NCBI RefSeq assembly: GCF_016744155.1
Contig: NZ_JADGEW010000002.1
Location: 1-64,000, forward strand
Origin: Amphritea sp.
GTDB lineage: Bacteria; Pseudomonadota; Gammaproteobacteria; Pseudomonadales; Balneatricaceae
Direction of reading: 5' to 3'
Length of the DNA: 64,000 nt
Shown here: positions 1 through 7,009 of the stretch, piece by piece
Layout of the letters: each line of letters begins with the position of its first letter
How positions within the stretch are numbered: position 1 is the first letter of the stretch
Program-made: the position numbers and the translations under genes
Notes under the pieces: generated by a model
Database searches by the model: none
What the model was told of the DNA's origin: nothing
What the model saw: only the letters and a program-made list of their open reading frames with translations

Positions 1-271
1 GAAGCGTGTTTTCCTGTTCAATAAAAATAGGATAGCGGTCTGCAAGCTGGCTGAACATATATTCACCAAACATTCCGATAACCTCTGAATCAGGCATTTC
101 CAGTTTGGTTGAAACAGCACTAACCAGCGCCATTAGGTCTTCGTCGGGATAGCTCTTTCCGGCGGTATAGATTCCGTCATTACTCAGCTCGGATAAAATA
201 TCGTTCCAGGCCTGCATGCCGCAACGTTGTTCAACCAGCTCTTCAAGAATATTAAAAATAACACCTTTCAT
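1..271 (-). CDS. hnoX: H-NOX (heme NO/O2-binding) domain protein, N-terminal part
   Basis: Reverse-strand frame open from an ATG at 269-271 to the window edge, giving about 90 residues; the rest lies outside. The start MKGVIFNILEELV and the later motif around YPDEDLMALV are the hallmark N-terminal helices of the H-NOX family, small cytoplasmic haem proteins that bind nitric oxide and control a partner histidine kinase or diguanylate cyclase. The haem-ligand histidine and the Y-S-R pyrophosphate-binding motif lie in the missing part and cannot be checked. It is divergent from three response-regulator genes, one a degenerate HD-GYP protein, as in Shewanella and Vibrio NO-signalling loci. A partner kinase would be expected to the left of the window. 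Identity is confident; function is inferred from the family. Confidence 0.88.
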   Translation of the reverse strand, partial: MKGVIFNILEELVEQRCGMQAWNDILSELSNDGIYTAGKSYPDEDLMALVSAVSTKLEMPDSEVIGMFGEYMFSQLADRYPIFIEQENTL

Positions 272-292
272 AAACTTCGCCCCAACATTTAA

Positions 293-335
293 TGTCACAA
301 ATGTCACAAATGTCACAAATGTCACATATGTCTTA
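293..335. repeat. 9-bp direct repeats of TGTCACA (putative regulator-binding array)
   Basis: TGTCACA occurs at 293, 302, 311 and 320, exactly every 9 bp, followed by a degenerate TGTCTTA at 329. Each heptamer is itself a TGT-N-ACA dyad. The array lies in the divergent promoter region, 22 bp upstream of the H-NOX start and 46 bp upstream of the HTH-REC start, so a protein bound here could control both directions. The same heptamer family (TGTAACA) reappears before the secreted-protein operon at 3678-3729. The binding protein is inferred, not shown. Confidence 0.8.
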
Positions 336-380
336 AATGTAGTCTATGCTGAGTCTAATGCAAATAAGAGATTGTGTATT

Positions 381-962
381 ATGAAAACTCTTACCAGCGG
401 AGATATCGCTAATTATCTAGATGTGACTCAGAGAACGGTTATCCGTTGGATTAATAGTGGGAAACTTAAAGGGTTTAAACTTCCTGGTCGGGGTAATAAT
501 CGAATTCAGACTGTTGATTTTATTGATTTTCTTAAACAAAACAAGATACCAATTCCTGATCAGTTGAAGGAAGAGTTCAGTCCAGTATCAACGAGTATCC
601 TACTGATTGACGATGAACCTGCAGTGCTTAGAGCGATGACCAGAGCATTGAAACCATTGCACCTGAATATACACAGTGCAGCAGATGGTTTTCATGCAGG
701 GCTGCTTTTGGAACAGTTAAATCCTGCCATGATTGTGCTGGACCTGAGCATGCCGGGTATGGATGGATTTGCTGTCATCAGGTATATCAGAGATGAGCAG
801 AAAAATTCTGATATTCGCATACTGGTAGTTTCAGCTTTGGCGGGTCAGCAGTTAGATCATGCTCTGGCGATAGGTGCTGATGCCGTTTTGTCTAAACCTT
901 TTTCTAATGCCCAGCTACGCAAAACTATCTCTGAATGGCAACATCCAACGGTTGAAACATAA
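381..962 (+). CDS. Response regulator: N-terminal excisionase/MerR-like HTH fused to REC
   Basis: 193 residues. Residues 1-55 form an excisionase-type winged HTH (GDIANYLDVTQRTVIRWINS, then a basic wing). Residues 72-185 are a receiver domain with the acidic pair in LLIDDE, phosphoacceptor Asp121 in VLDLSMPG and Lys172 in LSKPF. HTH before REC is the reverse of the common OmpR/NarL order. I chose the ATG at 381 because the longer frame upstream runs through the repeat array and has no family similarity. It is the first of three co-directional regulator genes, 12 bp before the next. The HTH is a good candidate for binding the 9-bp TGTCACA repeats, because MerR-like single-domain HTH proteins such as BldC bind direct repeats head to tail. 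DNA-binding target is inference. Confidence 0.85.
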   Translation: MKTLTSGDIANYLDVTQRTVIRWINSGKLKGFKLPGRGNNRIQTVDFIDFLKQNKIPIPDQLKEEFSPVSTSILLIDDEPAVLRAMTRALKPLHLNIHSAADGFHAGLLLEQLNPAMIVLDLSMPGMDGFAVIRYIRDEQKNSDIRILVVSALAGQQLDHALAIGADAVLSKPFSNAQLRKTISEWQHPTVET

Positions 963-974
963 AAGGAAGTATTT

Positions 975-2258
975 ATGGAATATACGGATCGTTCAATACT
1001 TTTGGTTGATGATGAGAAACAGGTACTTAATTCACTGAAGCGGTTACTCAGGCCTTTGCGCTGCCAGGTGTTAACAGCTGAATCCGCAACAGCGGGGTTG
1101 GAGCTGCTGGAACAGCAGACAGTGGATATTATTATCAGCGATATGCGGATGCCAGAAATCGGCGGAGAGGTTTTTTTACAGAAGGTGGCTGAGCGCTGGC
1201 CTGAGACTGAGCGAATTATAATTACTGGTTTTTCAGACACTAAGAGCACCATTGATGCAATTAATAAAGGCAAAGTAAGCCGCTTTCTGATGAAGCCCTG
1301 GCAGGATGAAGAAGTGCTTAAGGTGGTTTGTAAGGGATTTGAACTGGCCCAGTTAAGACAGCAAAACGCATCACTGCAACAGCTGACTGAGAAGAAAAAG
1401 AAAGAGTTGGAACAGCTTAATGCTGGGCTTGAAGATAAAGTTAAACTGCGCACCGAACAACTGGAAGCCAGTAATGCAAAACTGATTTCGAGCTATCGAG
1501 CCATGGTTCGAATGTTCTCTGCAATTACCGCTCGCCGTTTGGGGCAGGACAGTCATAAAGGGAGTCAGCTTAATAGCCTTTTAATTAGAACAGCAAGACT
1601 GACTCCTATAACGGGTAAAGCTTTGAAGCAGCTTTATTTTGCCTGGCAGCTTCGTAATATTGGCAAGCTTAGTTTTGCGGATGAACTGATTAATCAGGCT
1701 TATGTAACGCTTCCGGCTGAAAATCAACGGCAGTTTCAACAACACCCCCTCAGGGCACAGGCGGCTACAGTACTGGTTGCTCCTCTGTTTCCTGCGGGTG
1801 AAATTATCGTTCAGCATAAAGAGTATCTGGATGGCTCGGGTTACCCAAAGGGGCTTAAAGGGGAACAGATTAGCTACAGTGCGCAGTTGCTCTGCGTCGT
1901 TAATGACTATGTAGAGCTGATTTCAGGGCTCTATCAGAAACGCTCTTACAGTAGTCATGAAGCGCTTGCGTATTTAAAAGAGTTCGCCGCCGAACGATAC
2001 AATGCTGAAATTGTTGATCTCTTGTGTTCAGTTGTTGATCAGTTAGTTGCAGAAGGAGAGGTAGAGCATGAGCAATGCCTGGCGACCAGTGCGCTCATTT
2101 CTGGAATGGTGCTCAGCCGAGACCTGCTGACGATTCAAGATGTTCTGTTGCTGGGAGCCGGTCAGACGTTGGATAGCTCAGTGATTGCGCGTCTTTCAGA
2201 GATGGAGCAGAATCTTGAAGAGCAGTTTGAAGTGTTTGTACGGCAGGAGGCTAGTTAA
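975..2258 (+). CDS. Response regulator with degenerate HD-GYP domain (HnoD-like)
   Basis: 427 residues. REC domain at 1-120 with Asp56 in IIISDMRMP and Lys107 in FLMKPW, then a coiled-coil linker rich in Lys, Glu and Gln (130-170), then an HD-GYP-like domain (about 175-400). The metal-binding HD pair is lost: the usual HDxGK reads RNIGK at 227-231. DGSGYPKGLKGEQI is retained from 286. It is therefore probably not an active c-di-GMP phosphodiesterase. In Shewanella NO signalling, a REC/degenerate HD-GYP protein (HnoD) acts as an allosteric controller of an EAL enzyme; the nearby H-NOX gene makes the same role plausible here. RBS AAAGGAAG precedes the ATG. Stop and next start are adjacent (TAA-ATG), so translation is probably coupled. 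Confidence 0.87.
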   Translation: MEYTDRSILLVDDEKQVLNSLKRLLRPLRCQVLTAESATAGLELLEQQTVDIIISDMRMPEIGGEVFLQKVAERWPETERIIITGFSDTKSTIDAINKGKVSRFLMKPWQDEEVLKVVCKGFELAQLRQQNASLQQLTEKKKKELEQLNAGLEDKVKLRTEQLEASNAKLISSYRAMVRMFSAITARRLGQDSHKGSQLNSLLIRTARLTPITGKALKQLYFAWQLRNIGKLSFADELINQAYVTLPAENQRQFQQHPLRAQAATVLVAPLFPAGEIIVQHKEYLDGSGYPKGLKGEQISYSAQLLCVVNDYVELISGLYQKRSYSSHEALAYLKEFAAERYNAEIVDLLCSVVDQLVAEGEVEHEQCLATSALISGMVLSRDLLTIQDVLLLGAGQTLDSSVIARLSEMEQNLEEQFEVFVRQEAS

Positions 2259-3608
2259 ATGGCAGGGACAATACTATTGATTGATGATGATCCTGCTATT
2301 TTACGGGCTTTGAAACGATTACTGCGGCCGAGCGTTGAAAAACTGGGGTTAGTGATTTTTTCAACTTCAGAAGCGCAAGAAGCATTACAACTGGCGCAGC
2401 AGGAAAAACCAGAGCTCATAATATGTGATCAGCGGATGCCAGGGGTTCTCGGCACTGATCTGTTACGAAAAATATCAGATCTGGGTTTATCAGCGCAGCA
2501 CTATATCGTTAGTGGTTATGCCGATTTTGATCAGATTACAGAGGCGTTTAATCAAGGGGTTATCCATCAGTTTATTGCTAAGCCCTGGGATGAGCGGCAG
2601 CTGTTACACAGTATCGATCAATTGTTCAATATCCAGAAACTGAATAATCAATCATCGAATAGCGATGGCGTATTATTTCATGGCATGCTCAGCCAGGACC
2701 CCAAAATGCTGGAGATGTTTCAGCAGTTAACGCGTCTTTCTAATGCTAATGCGCCGATAAACCTGTCGGGTGAAACCGGCACAGGTAAAGAGTTGGCGGC
2801 ACAGGCAATTCATCTTGAAAGCCATCGAAGAGATAAGTCTTTTGTTGCTGTAAATTGTGCCAATTTTACCGATCAGATGATGGAAGCTGAATTGTTCGGA
2901 CACAAAAAAGGTGCCTTTACCGGAGCCGTAGAAGATCGGATCGGCTTGTTGCAGGAAGCCGATGGAGGTACTTTATTTTTTGATGAAGTGACAACATTAC
3001 CCCTGGCACTGCAGGCTAAGTTACTCAGGGTATTGCAGGAACGGCGCTTTCGACCGGTGGGCGGGAATCATGAGTATAGTTTTGATGTTCAGTTAATATC
3101 TGCATCATCGCAGTCTATTCAAGATGCGGTAGCTAGTGGGGCGTTCAGGCCTGATCTTCAGTATCGCCTTGAGGTTTTACCGGTGCATATTCCTCCGCTA
3201 CGCCAACGGCCGATCGATATTATTCCGCTGCTACGTTTCTTTCTGAATCAGCTGATGTTGCCTGAAGAGATAGGCTTTACTGAACGGTTGCAGAATCAGT
3301 TGAAAGGGTACTCATGGCCCGGCAACGTTCGTCAGTTATATAATGTGGCACAGTACCTTGCGGCTATGTGTGATAGGCGTGAGACATTAATTGATATAGA
3401 CCTGCTACCGCAGCATATCATCTGCATAGATTGTCCGGAACGGCAGGAAGAGTCTGCTGATCGCCTCAAACCATTGCAGCAGTTAGATGTGACTGAGCTG
3501 CAACAATTATTGGATAAACATCAGGGTAACCGTACAGCAACGGCTGAATCTCTTGGAATCAGCCGTATGACACTATGGCGTCGTATGAAAGAGCTGGCAG
3601 TTAATTGA
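2259..3608 (+). CDS. NtrC-family sigma-54-dependent response regulator
   Basis: 449 residues, complete. REC domain at 1-125 with phosphoacceptor Asp57 (ELIICDQRMP) and Lys108 (IAKPW). AAA+ sigma-54-interaction domain with Walker A GETGTGKE (171-178), the sigma-54 contact loop GAFTGA (218-223) and Walker B GGTLFFDE (236-243). C-terminal Fis-type HTH ending NRTATAESLGISRMTLWRRM. All functional motifs are intact, so it should be able to open sigma-54 promoters when phosphorylated. It directly precedes a secretion operon that has a near-consensus -24/-12 element and TGTAACA boxes, which are the natural candidate targets. In Shewanella the H-NOX network also ends in a DNA-binding response regulator (HnoC); orthology is not established here. 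Confidence 0.92.
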   Translation: MAGTILLIDDDPAILRALKRLLRPSVEKLGLVIFSTSEAQEALQLAQQEKPELIICDQRMPGVLGTDLLRKISDLGLSAQHYIVSGYADFDQITEAFNQGVIHQFIAKPWDERQLLHSIDQLFNIQKLNNQSSNSDGVLFHGMLSQDPKMLEMFQQLTRLSNANAPINLSGETGTGKELAAQAIHLESHRRDKSFVAVNCANFTDQMMEAELFGHKKGAFTGAVEDRIGLLQEADGGTLFFDEVTTLPLALQAKLLRVLQERRFRPVGGNHEYSFDVQLISASSQSIQDAVASGAFRPDLQYRLEVLPVHIPPLRQRPIDIIPLLRFFLNQLMLPEEIGFTERLQNQLKGYSWPGNVRQLYNVAQYLAAMCDRRETLIDIDLLPQHIICIDCPERQEESADRLKPLQQLDVTELQQLLDKHQGNRTATAESLGISRMTLWRRMKELAVN

Positions 3609-3628
3609 TTTTTTACTCTCTTTATCGA

Positions 3629-3652
3629 GCCGCCTTATAAGGCGGCTTTTTT
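3629..3652 (+). terminator. Rho-independent terminator after the regulator genes
   Basis: Perfect 6-bp GC stem GCCGCC/GGCGGC with a TTATAA loop (extendable through the loop), followed by six T. It separates the regulator transcript from the secretion operon, supporting a separate promoter for the latter. Confidence 0.9.
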
Positions 3653-3677
3653 ATGTCATTTTTATAGTCTTTTCAGG

Positions 3678-3729
3678 TGTAACAAATGCTGTAACAACTG
3701 TAACAGCTGATACGTCATCCTATGTAACA
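3678..3729. promoter_or_regulatory. TGTAACA boxes upstream of the secretion operon
   Basis: TGTAACA occurs at 3678, 3690, 3699 and 3723 (spacings 12, 9 and 24 bp). The boxes lie 64 to 115 bp upstream of the putative -24 element, a usual distance for an activator-binding region of a sigma-54 promoter. They match the TGTNACA pattern of the array at 293-335, suggesting a shared regulator. Confidence 0.65.
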
Positions 3730-3792
3730 ACCTTCGGCTACTAAAGTATCGTTATTTTGTAAGCTGTTGAAATATATTAATAAAAATTACTT

Positions 3793-3806
3793 GGCATGGG
3801 TTATGT
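3793..3806 (+). promoter_or_regulatory. Putative sigma-54 (-24/-12) promoter
   Basis: TTGGCATGGGTTATGT has the -24 GG at 3793-3794 and, after exactly 10 bases, GT at 3805-3806 in place of the consensus GC. The -24 part (TTGGCA) is near-perfect; the -12 part has one mismatch in the conserved dinucleotide. Expected transcription start is near 3817, leaving a leader of about 60 nt. A sigma-54 activator gene lies just upstream. Prediction only. Confidence 0.5.
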
Positions 3807-3877
3807 ATAGTCCTGTATGTAAAGTGCGACAGTCAGTTCGCTTTTTACAGCAAATTATAACTTAGGGGGATCTTCCC

Positions 3878-4327
3878 ATGAAAATGTTTAAAAAAGTTCT
3901 GCTCGTTACTGTAGTTTCTTCGCTGATTAGCGGCCATGCCTTAGCAGCAAATCTGGACAGTGATTCCGCTACAGTCAGTATGGCTGTTTCCCAGTATGCC
4001 GCTTTAACCGGGCTGGACGATTTTGTTCTGTCTACCACAGATACCGATGGTGCTGCTGGTGCTGTGTATTCGGGTACTGATTCTTTTAATCTGGAATCAA
4101 ATGATCAGGTACGAGTCAGCCTCTCAGGTGGTGATCTGAGTAACGGTACAGATTCTGTTTCTACCAGTTACTCGATGGATGATGGTGGTACTACTTTTGA
4201 TACCACTGCCGACTCAGTGCACAACGGAACCCACACCGTTGCAGCATCAGCAACACTTGGCGCTATTTCTGCTCAGAAAGCCGGCGCTTATTCTACGGTC
4301 ATTACTTTGACTGTCGCAGCGTTGTAA
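3878..4327 (+). CDS. Small secreted beta-rich protein, putative major surface subunit
   Basis: 149 residues with a clear Sec signal peptide (basic MKMFKK, hydrophobic core, cleavage after GHALA). The mature part is about 126 residues, rich in Ser, Thr, Asp and Gly, without Cys, and predicted beta-strand. It ends in an alternating hydrophobic strand, AGAYSTVITLTVAAL, resembling the C-terminal strand of pilin-like subunits that need a chaperone. The segment LTGLDDFVLSTTD through AISAQKAGAYS recurs in the N-terminal half of the LruC protein at 7010. RBS AGGGGG precedes the ATG. It is first in the operon and is followed by a GC hairpin, a common arrangement for a highly made structural subunit. 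No named family recognised; the subunit role is inferred from context. Confidence 0.8.
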   Translation: MKMFKKVLLVTVVSSLISGHALAANLDSDSATVSMAVSQYAALTGLDDFVLSTTDTDGAAGAVYSGTDSFNLESNDQVRVSLSGGDLSNGTDSVSTSYSMDDGGTTFDTTADSVHNGTHTVAASATLGAISAQKAGAYSTVITLTVAAL

Positions 4328-4331
4328 GAGT

Positions 4332-4346
4332 GGCCGCAAGGCGGCC
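4332..4346 (+). other. Intercistronic GC hairpin after the first secretion gene
   Basis: GGCCGC-AAG-GCGGCC is a perfect 6-bp stem beginning 4 bases after the stop codon, with no T-run after it. It may stabilise the upstream mRNA or partly attenuate transcription into the chaperone gene, so that the small protein is made in excess. Confidence 0.55.
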
Positions 4347-4413
4347 TTCGGGTCGCCACTACTATATTTCTAAATTATTGGTGTAATCAAATGTCGCTTG
4401 CAGGGGACTTAGC

Positions 4414-5556
4414 ATGAAATATTTCAGGGTACTACTGATTATATGGTTGTTCACTGCGCGAAGTTTTGCTGCAGAATTTGCTGTATCGCCGATGATGATA
4501 GAGCTGGAAAGTTCTCCCAGAGTAATTGAGAACTTCAGCTTTCAGGTATTTGGAAAAACCGCTGGCCAGGTGAAAATAACAGCTTGGGATATGGAGCAGC
4601 AGCTTACCGGTCATATGGGGTTTGTAGAGGTTAATGGTGATCAGGAAAAGCTTTCCAGTTGGGTTCAACTTGATAATCCAACATTTAGCGTGAAAAAAGA
4701 TGAGTCGGTGGAAGTGACCGGCAAAGTGACTATCCCGCCCTGGGCCAATGGTAGTTATCACACTGCCGTTATGGTTGAAGAAGCCCGTGCGCCGGATGCA
4801 AAAGGTGTCGTGGTGAATGTGCGTTATGCCGTCATTCTTAATATACGAGTGGCGGGGAAAAAGTCGCGGATCAATTCTAGCTTTAGTGATCTGCGTCTGA
4901 TTGAGCAGGAGGGTGAGTTTTATATTGCAGGTCGGTTTATTAACAATTCAAACCGGGATTATCGGCTGAGCTCAAAAGCACAATTACGCAGTGCTGATAA
5001 TAAACCACTGGGCAGGGTGTTACTTAAAACTCAGTCTGCCTGGCAGAGGGGTGATGAGGCTTCAAGGGTCTTTCCTGGTGCAGAAGTAGAAGTGTTCGGA
5101 CTGCTGACTAAACCGCTACCTGCTGGGAATTATCAGGCTATGGTGCGTAACCGGTTTGGTGGTCGACATCAGCCGACTTGGCGCAGCCCGGTTAACGTGA
5201 CAACTGAAATGGCTAAAGGTATGCAGGGTGATGCTAAACCTTTACCTGAAGGCGTCGCTCTATTACGTGATCCGGTACTTAAAGTACGACGTGGCGGATA
5301 TGCAACTGCGTCAGTGATGCTGGTTAATAATCAGGATCAGGCGGTTGAAATTCGCTTTCCAAAGAACGCGGACCAAGGTCTCCTGAGCGAGTACCGATTT
5401 ACCCCCGCAGTATTAAAGCTGGAGCCCAGTCAGCGGGGTATGGTGATTCTTAACCAAAAATACAAAGATGAGCGAGATGTACAGCCCGTTAAGTACTTGG
5501 CACAGGTAGTAGGAGGTGAACAGGTAGAGTGGCTTGAGATACCGACTCAGTTGTGA
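4414..5556 (+). CDS. PapD-like periplasmic chaperone, putative
   Basis: 380 residues with a signal peptide (cleavage near ARSFA-AEF). The mature start FAVSPMMIELE followed by alternating beta-strands resembles the first strand of PapD-like periplasmic chaperones. There seem to be two or three immunoglobulin-like domains: about 20-135, 140-250 and 270-380. The last contains LKLEPSQRGMV, like the strand that contacts subunits in such chaperones. It is longer than typical pilus chaperones (about 230 residues). RBS AGGGGA lies upstream of the ATG at 4414. Placed between a small beta subunit and a secretin, it probably keeps secreted subunits soluble in the periplasm. Family assignment rests on pattern, not a database match. 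Confidence 0.65.
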   Translation: MKYFRVLLIIWLFTARSFAAEFAVSPMMIELESSPRVIENFSFQVFGKTAGQVKITAWDMEQQLTGHMGFVEVNGDQEKLSSWVQLDNPTFSVKKDESVEVTGKVTIPPWANGSYHTAVMVEEARAPDAKGVVVNVRYAVILNIRVAGKKSRINSSFSDLRLIEQEGEFYIAGRFINNSNRDYRLSSKAQLRSADNKPLGRVLLKTQSAWQRGDEASRVFPGAEVEVFGLLTKPLPAGNYQAMVRNRFGGRHQPTWRSPVNVTTEMAKGMQGDAKPLPEGVALLRDPVLKVRRGGYATASVMLVNNQDQAVEIRFPKNADQGLLSEYRFTPAVLKLEPSQRGMVILNQKYKDERDVQPVKYLAQVVGGEQVEWLEIPTQL

Positions 5557-5563
5557 GGGTGCA

Positions 5564-6991
5564 ATGATGAACAGAATACAAAAGCATGTGTGGGGCTTGA
5601 TGATCTGCATATCGTTGTCCGGTTGTATTAACCAGGCCAGCTTACAGCAACACATTGAAGAAGCGCCTTCTGCTATGTCACAGGCTGAGTTACAAACCAG
5701 TCTTAGTCAACGCTTTCAGGATGAAGTGACTTCGGAGCAGAGAGCCGCGTATCGTATTAATCGCCAACAGCTCAGTCTGGAAAATAAACAGCAATCGACC
5801 GTTTCTGAGAGTCCAAGAGCCCAATGCGTACCGCATCCCCGGGGGATGAAGACAGGTCATATTCGTAAGTTAGATCTGGCTTTTTTCGAGATGCCCCTCC
5901 GTGATGCGCTGGTGGAAGTAAGCGTCATGAGTGGTGTGCCCGTCGTGATAGGTGAAAATGTTGATGGATTGATCACGGTAAATATTACCGGTGTCAGTTT
6001 TGATGATGCCCTTGAAGTTATGTTAAGCGGTGGAGATATCTCATTTCGTAAAATGGAGCGACATATTTTAGTGGGTAGTGCTCGGCCCGATTCGCCCGTA
6101 TTTCATAAGTTGGCGATCAGTTGTCACTATCGTCCAAGACACACGAAACCTGCTGATTTAGCCGTATCCCTGACCCCCTATTTTCAGCAGTTTATAAGTC
6201 TGCACAATGAAGCGGATTACCTGACGATAACCGCAACACCGGACACTCTGCGTAAAATTCGGAGTCATCTGGATAATTATGATCGTAAACCGCGCCAGCT
6301 ATTACTGGAAATGCATATTGTTGAAGTCAGTAGTGACGCAATGGAGCTGCTTGGCGTCGACTGGAACCGTTACGGACGTGACCCTAATACTTCGATGCTG
6401 CGTCGTTTGGGAACAGCTGAATGGGATGGTTACAAGCGAGAATCTGATCCCTCCGTTTCATCTCTGTTATCACTCGGAGCTTTGCCCATGCGGACGCTTT
6501 CAGATTCGTTGAACTTTCTTCGTACTCAGGGACAGGCGCAGGTTAAAGCGATGCCTAGTATTGTCACTCTGGATGGAAAAGAAGCGATATTTTCGTCTAT
6601 GAATACGGTATGGCTTCCATTTGTTAACGGTGGGGATACGGGCCGTCGACGAGAGTTGACCTATGGCGTGAATATGAAAGTAGTGCCTCGGATAGCGGCA
6701 GGTGGGCAGATAAAACTTGAAATTATTAATGCTTCAGTAAGTGATTTTACTGAGTCTGATCAGGGAGTACCTCGAATTATTTCTCATTCAATCTCTAATA
6801 CTGTGCATGTCCAGGACGGTGATTATTTGGTGCTGGGAGGGCTATTGCAGAAGAAATCCCGACGGGATGGTGAGGGGATTCCCGGGCTTAAAGATGCTCC
6901 GCTGGTAGGTAATCTGTTTGGCCAGAAACAACAGCTTCTTCAGGAGACAGAAGTCTTAATAATGATTCGGCCAAAAGTTTTGGGCAGTTAA
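5564..6991 (+). CDS. Lipoprotein secretin (outer-membrane channel), MshL/PilN-like
   Basis: 475 residues from the ATG at 5564, preceded by GAGGG; the ATG at 5567 is also possible. The N-terminus has a lipobox (ISLSGC), so the protein is probably an outer-membrane lipoprotein. After a variable region it has an STN/N0-like domain (FFEMPLRDALVEVSVMSGV), an N1-like domain ending near LDNYDRKP, then the secretin core starting RQLLLEMHIVEV. The signature end GDYLVLGGLLQKK ... IPGLKDAPLVGNLFG ... ETEVLIMIRPKVL is complete. Secretins form large gated outer-membrane rings for type II, III and IV machines, but no ATPase, inner-membrane platform, pilin peptidase or pilotin gene is visible nearby. Its start is 8 bp after the chaperone stop, so the two are co-translated. 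Identity high; partner system unknown. Confidence 0.9.
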   Translation: MMNRIQKHVWGLMICISLSGCINQASLQQHIEEAPSAMSQAELQTSLSQRFQDEVTSEQRAAYRINRQQLSLENKQQSTVSESPRAQCVPHPRGMKTGHIRKLDLAFFEMPLRDALVEVSVMSGVPVVIGENVDGLITVNITGVSFDDALEVMLSGGDISFRKMERHILVGSARPDSPVFHKLAISCHYRPRHTKPADLAVSLTPYFQQFISLHNEADYLTITATPDTLRKIRSHLDNYDRKPRQLLLEMHIVEVSSDAMELLGVDWNRYGRDPNTSMLRRLGTAEWDGYKRESDPSVSSLLSLGALPMRTLSDSLNFLRTQGQAQVKAMPSIVTLDGKEAIFSSMNTVWLPFVNGGDTGRRRELTYGVNMKVVPRIAAGGQIKLEIINASVSDFTESDQGVPRIISHSISNTVHVQDGDYLVLGGLLQKKSRRDGEGIPGLKDAPLVGNLFGQKQQLLQETEVLIMIRPKVLGS

Positions 6992-7009
6992 TCTCAGGAG
7001 GGTAGAGTG

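Noticed and set aside
293-335. CRISPR array or replication iterons
   Set aside because: No spacers, unit of only 9 bp, and no replication gene; regulator-binding repeats fit better.
857-1453. 198-codon reverse-strand frame opposite the first two regulators
   Set aside because: Low-complexity Ser/Phe-rich translation, wholly antisense to two genes with clear domains.
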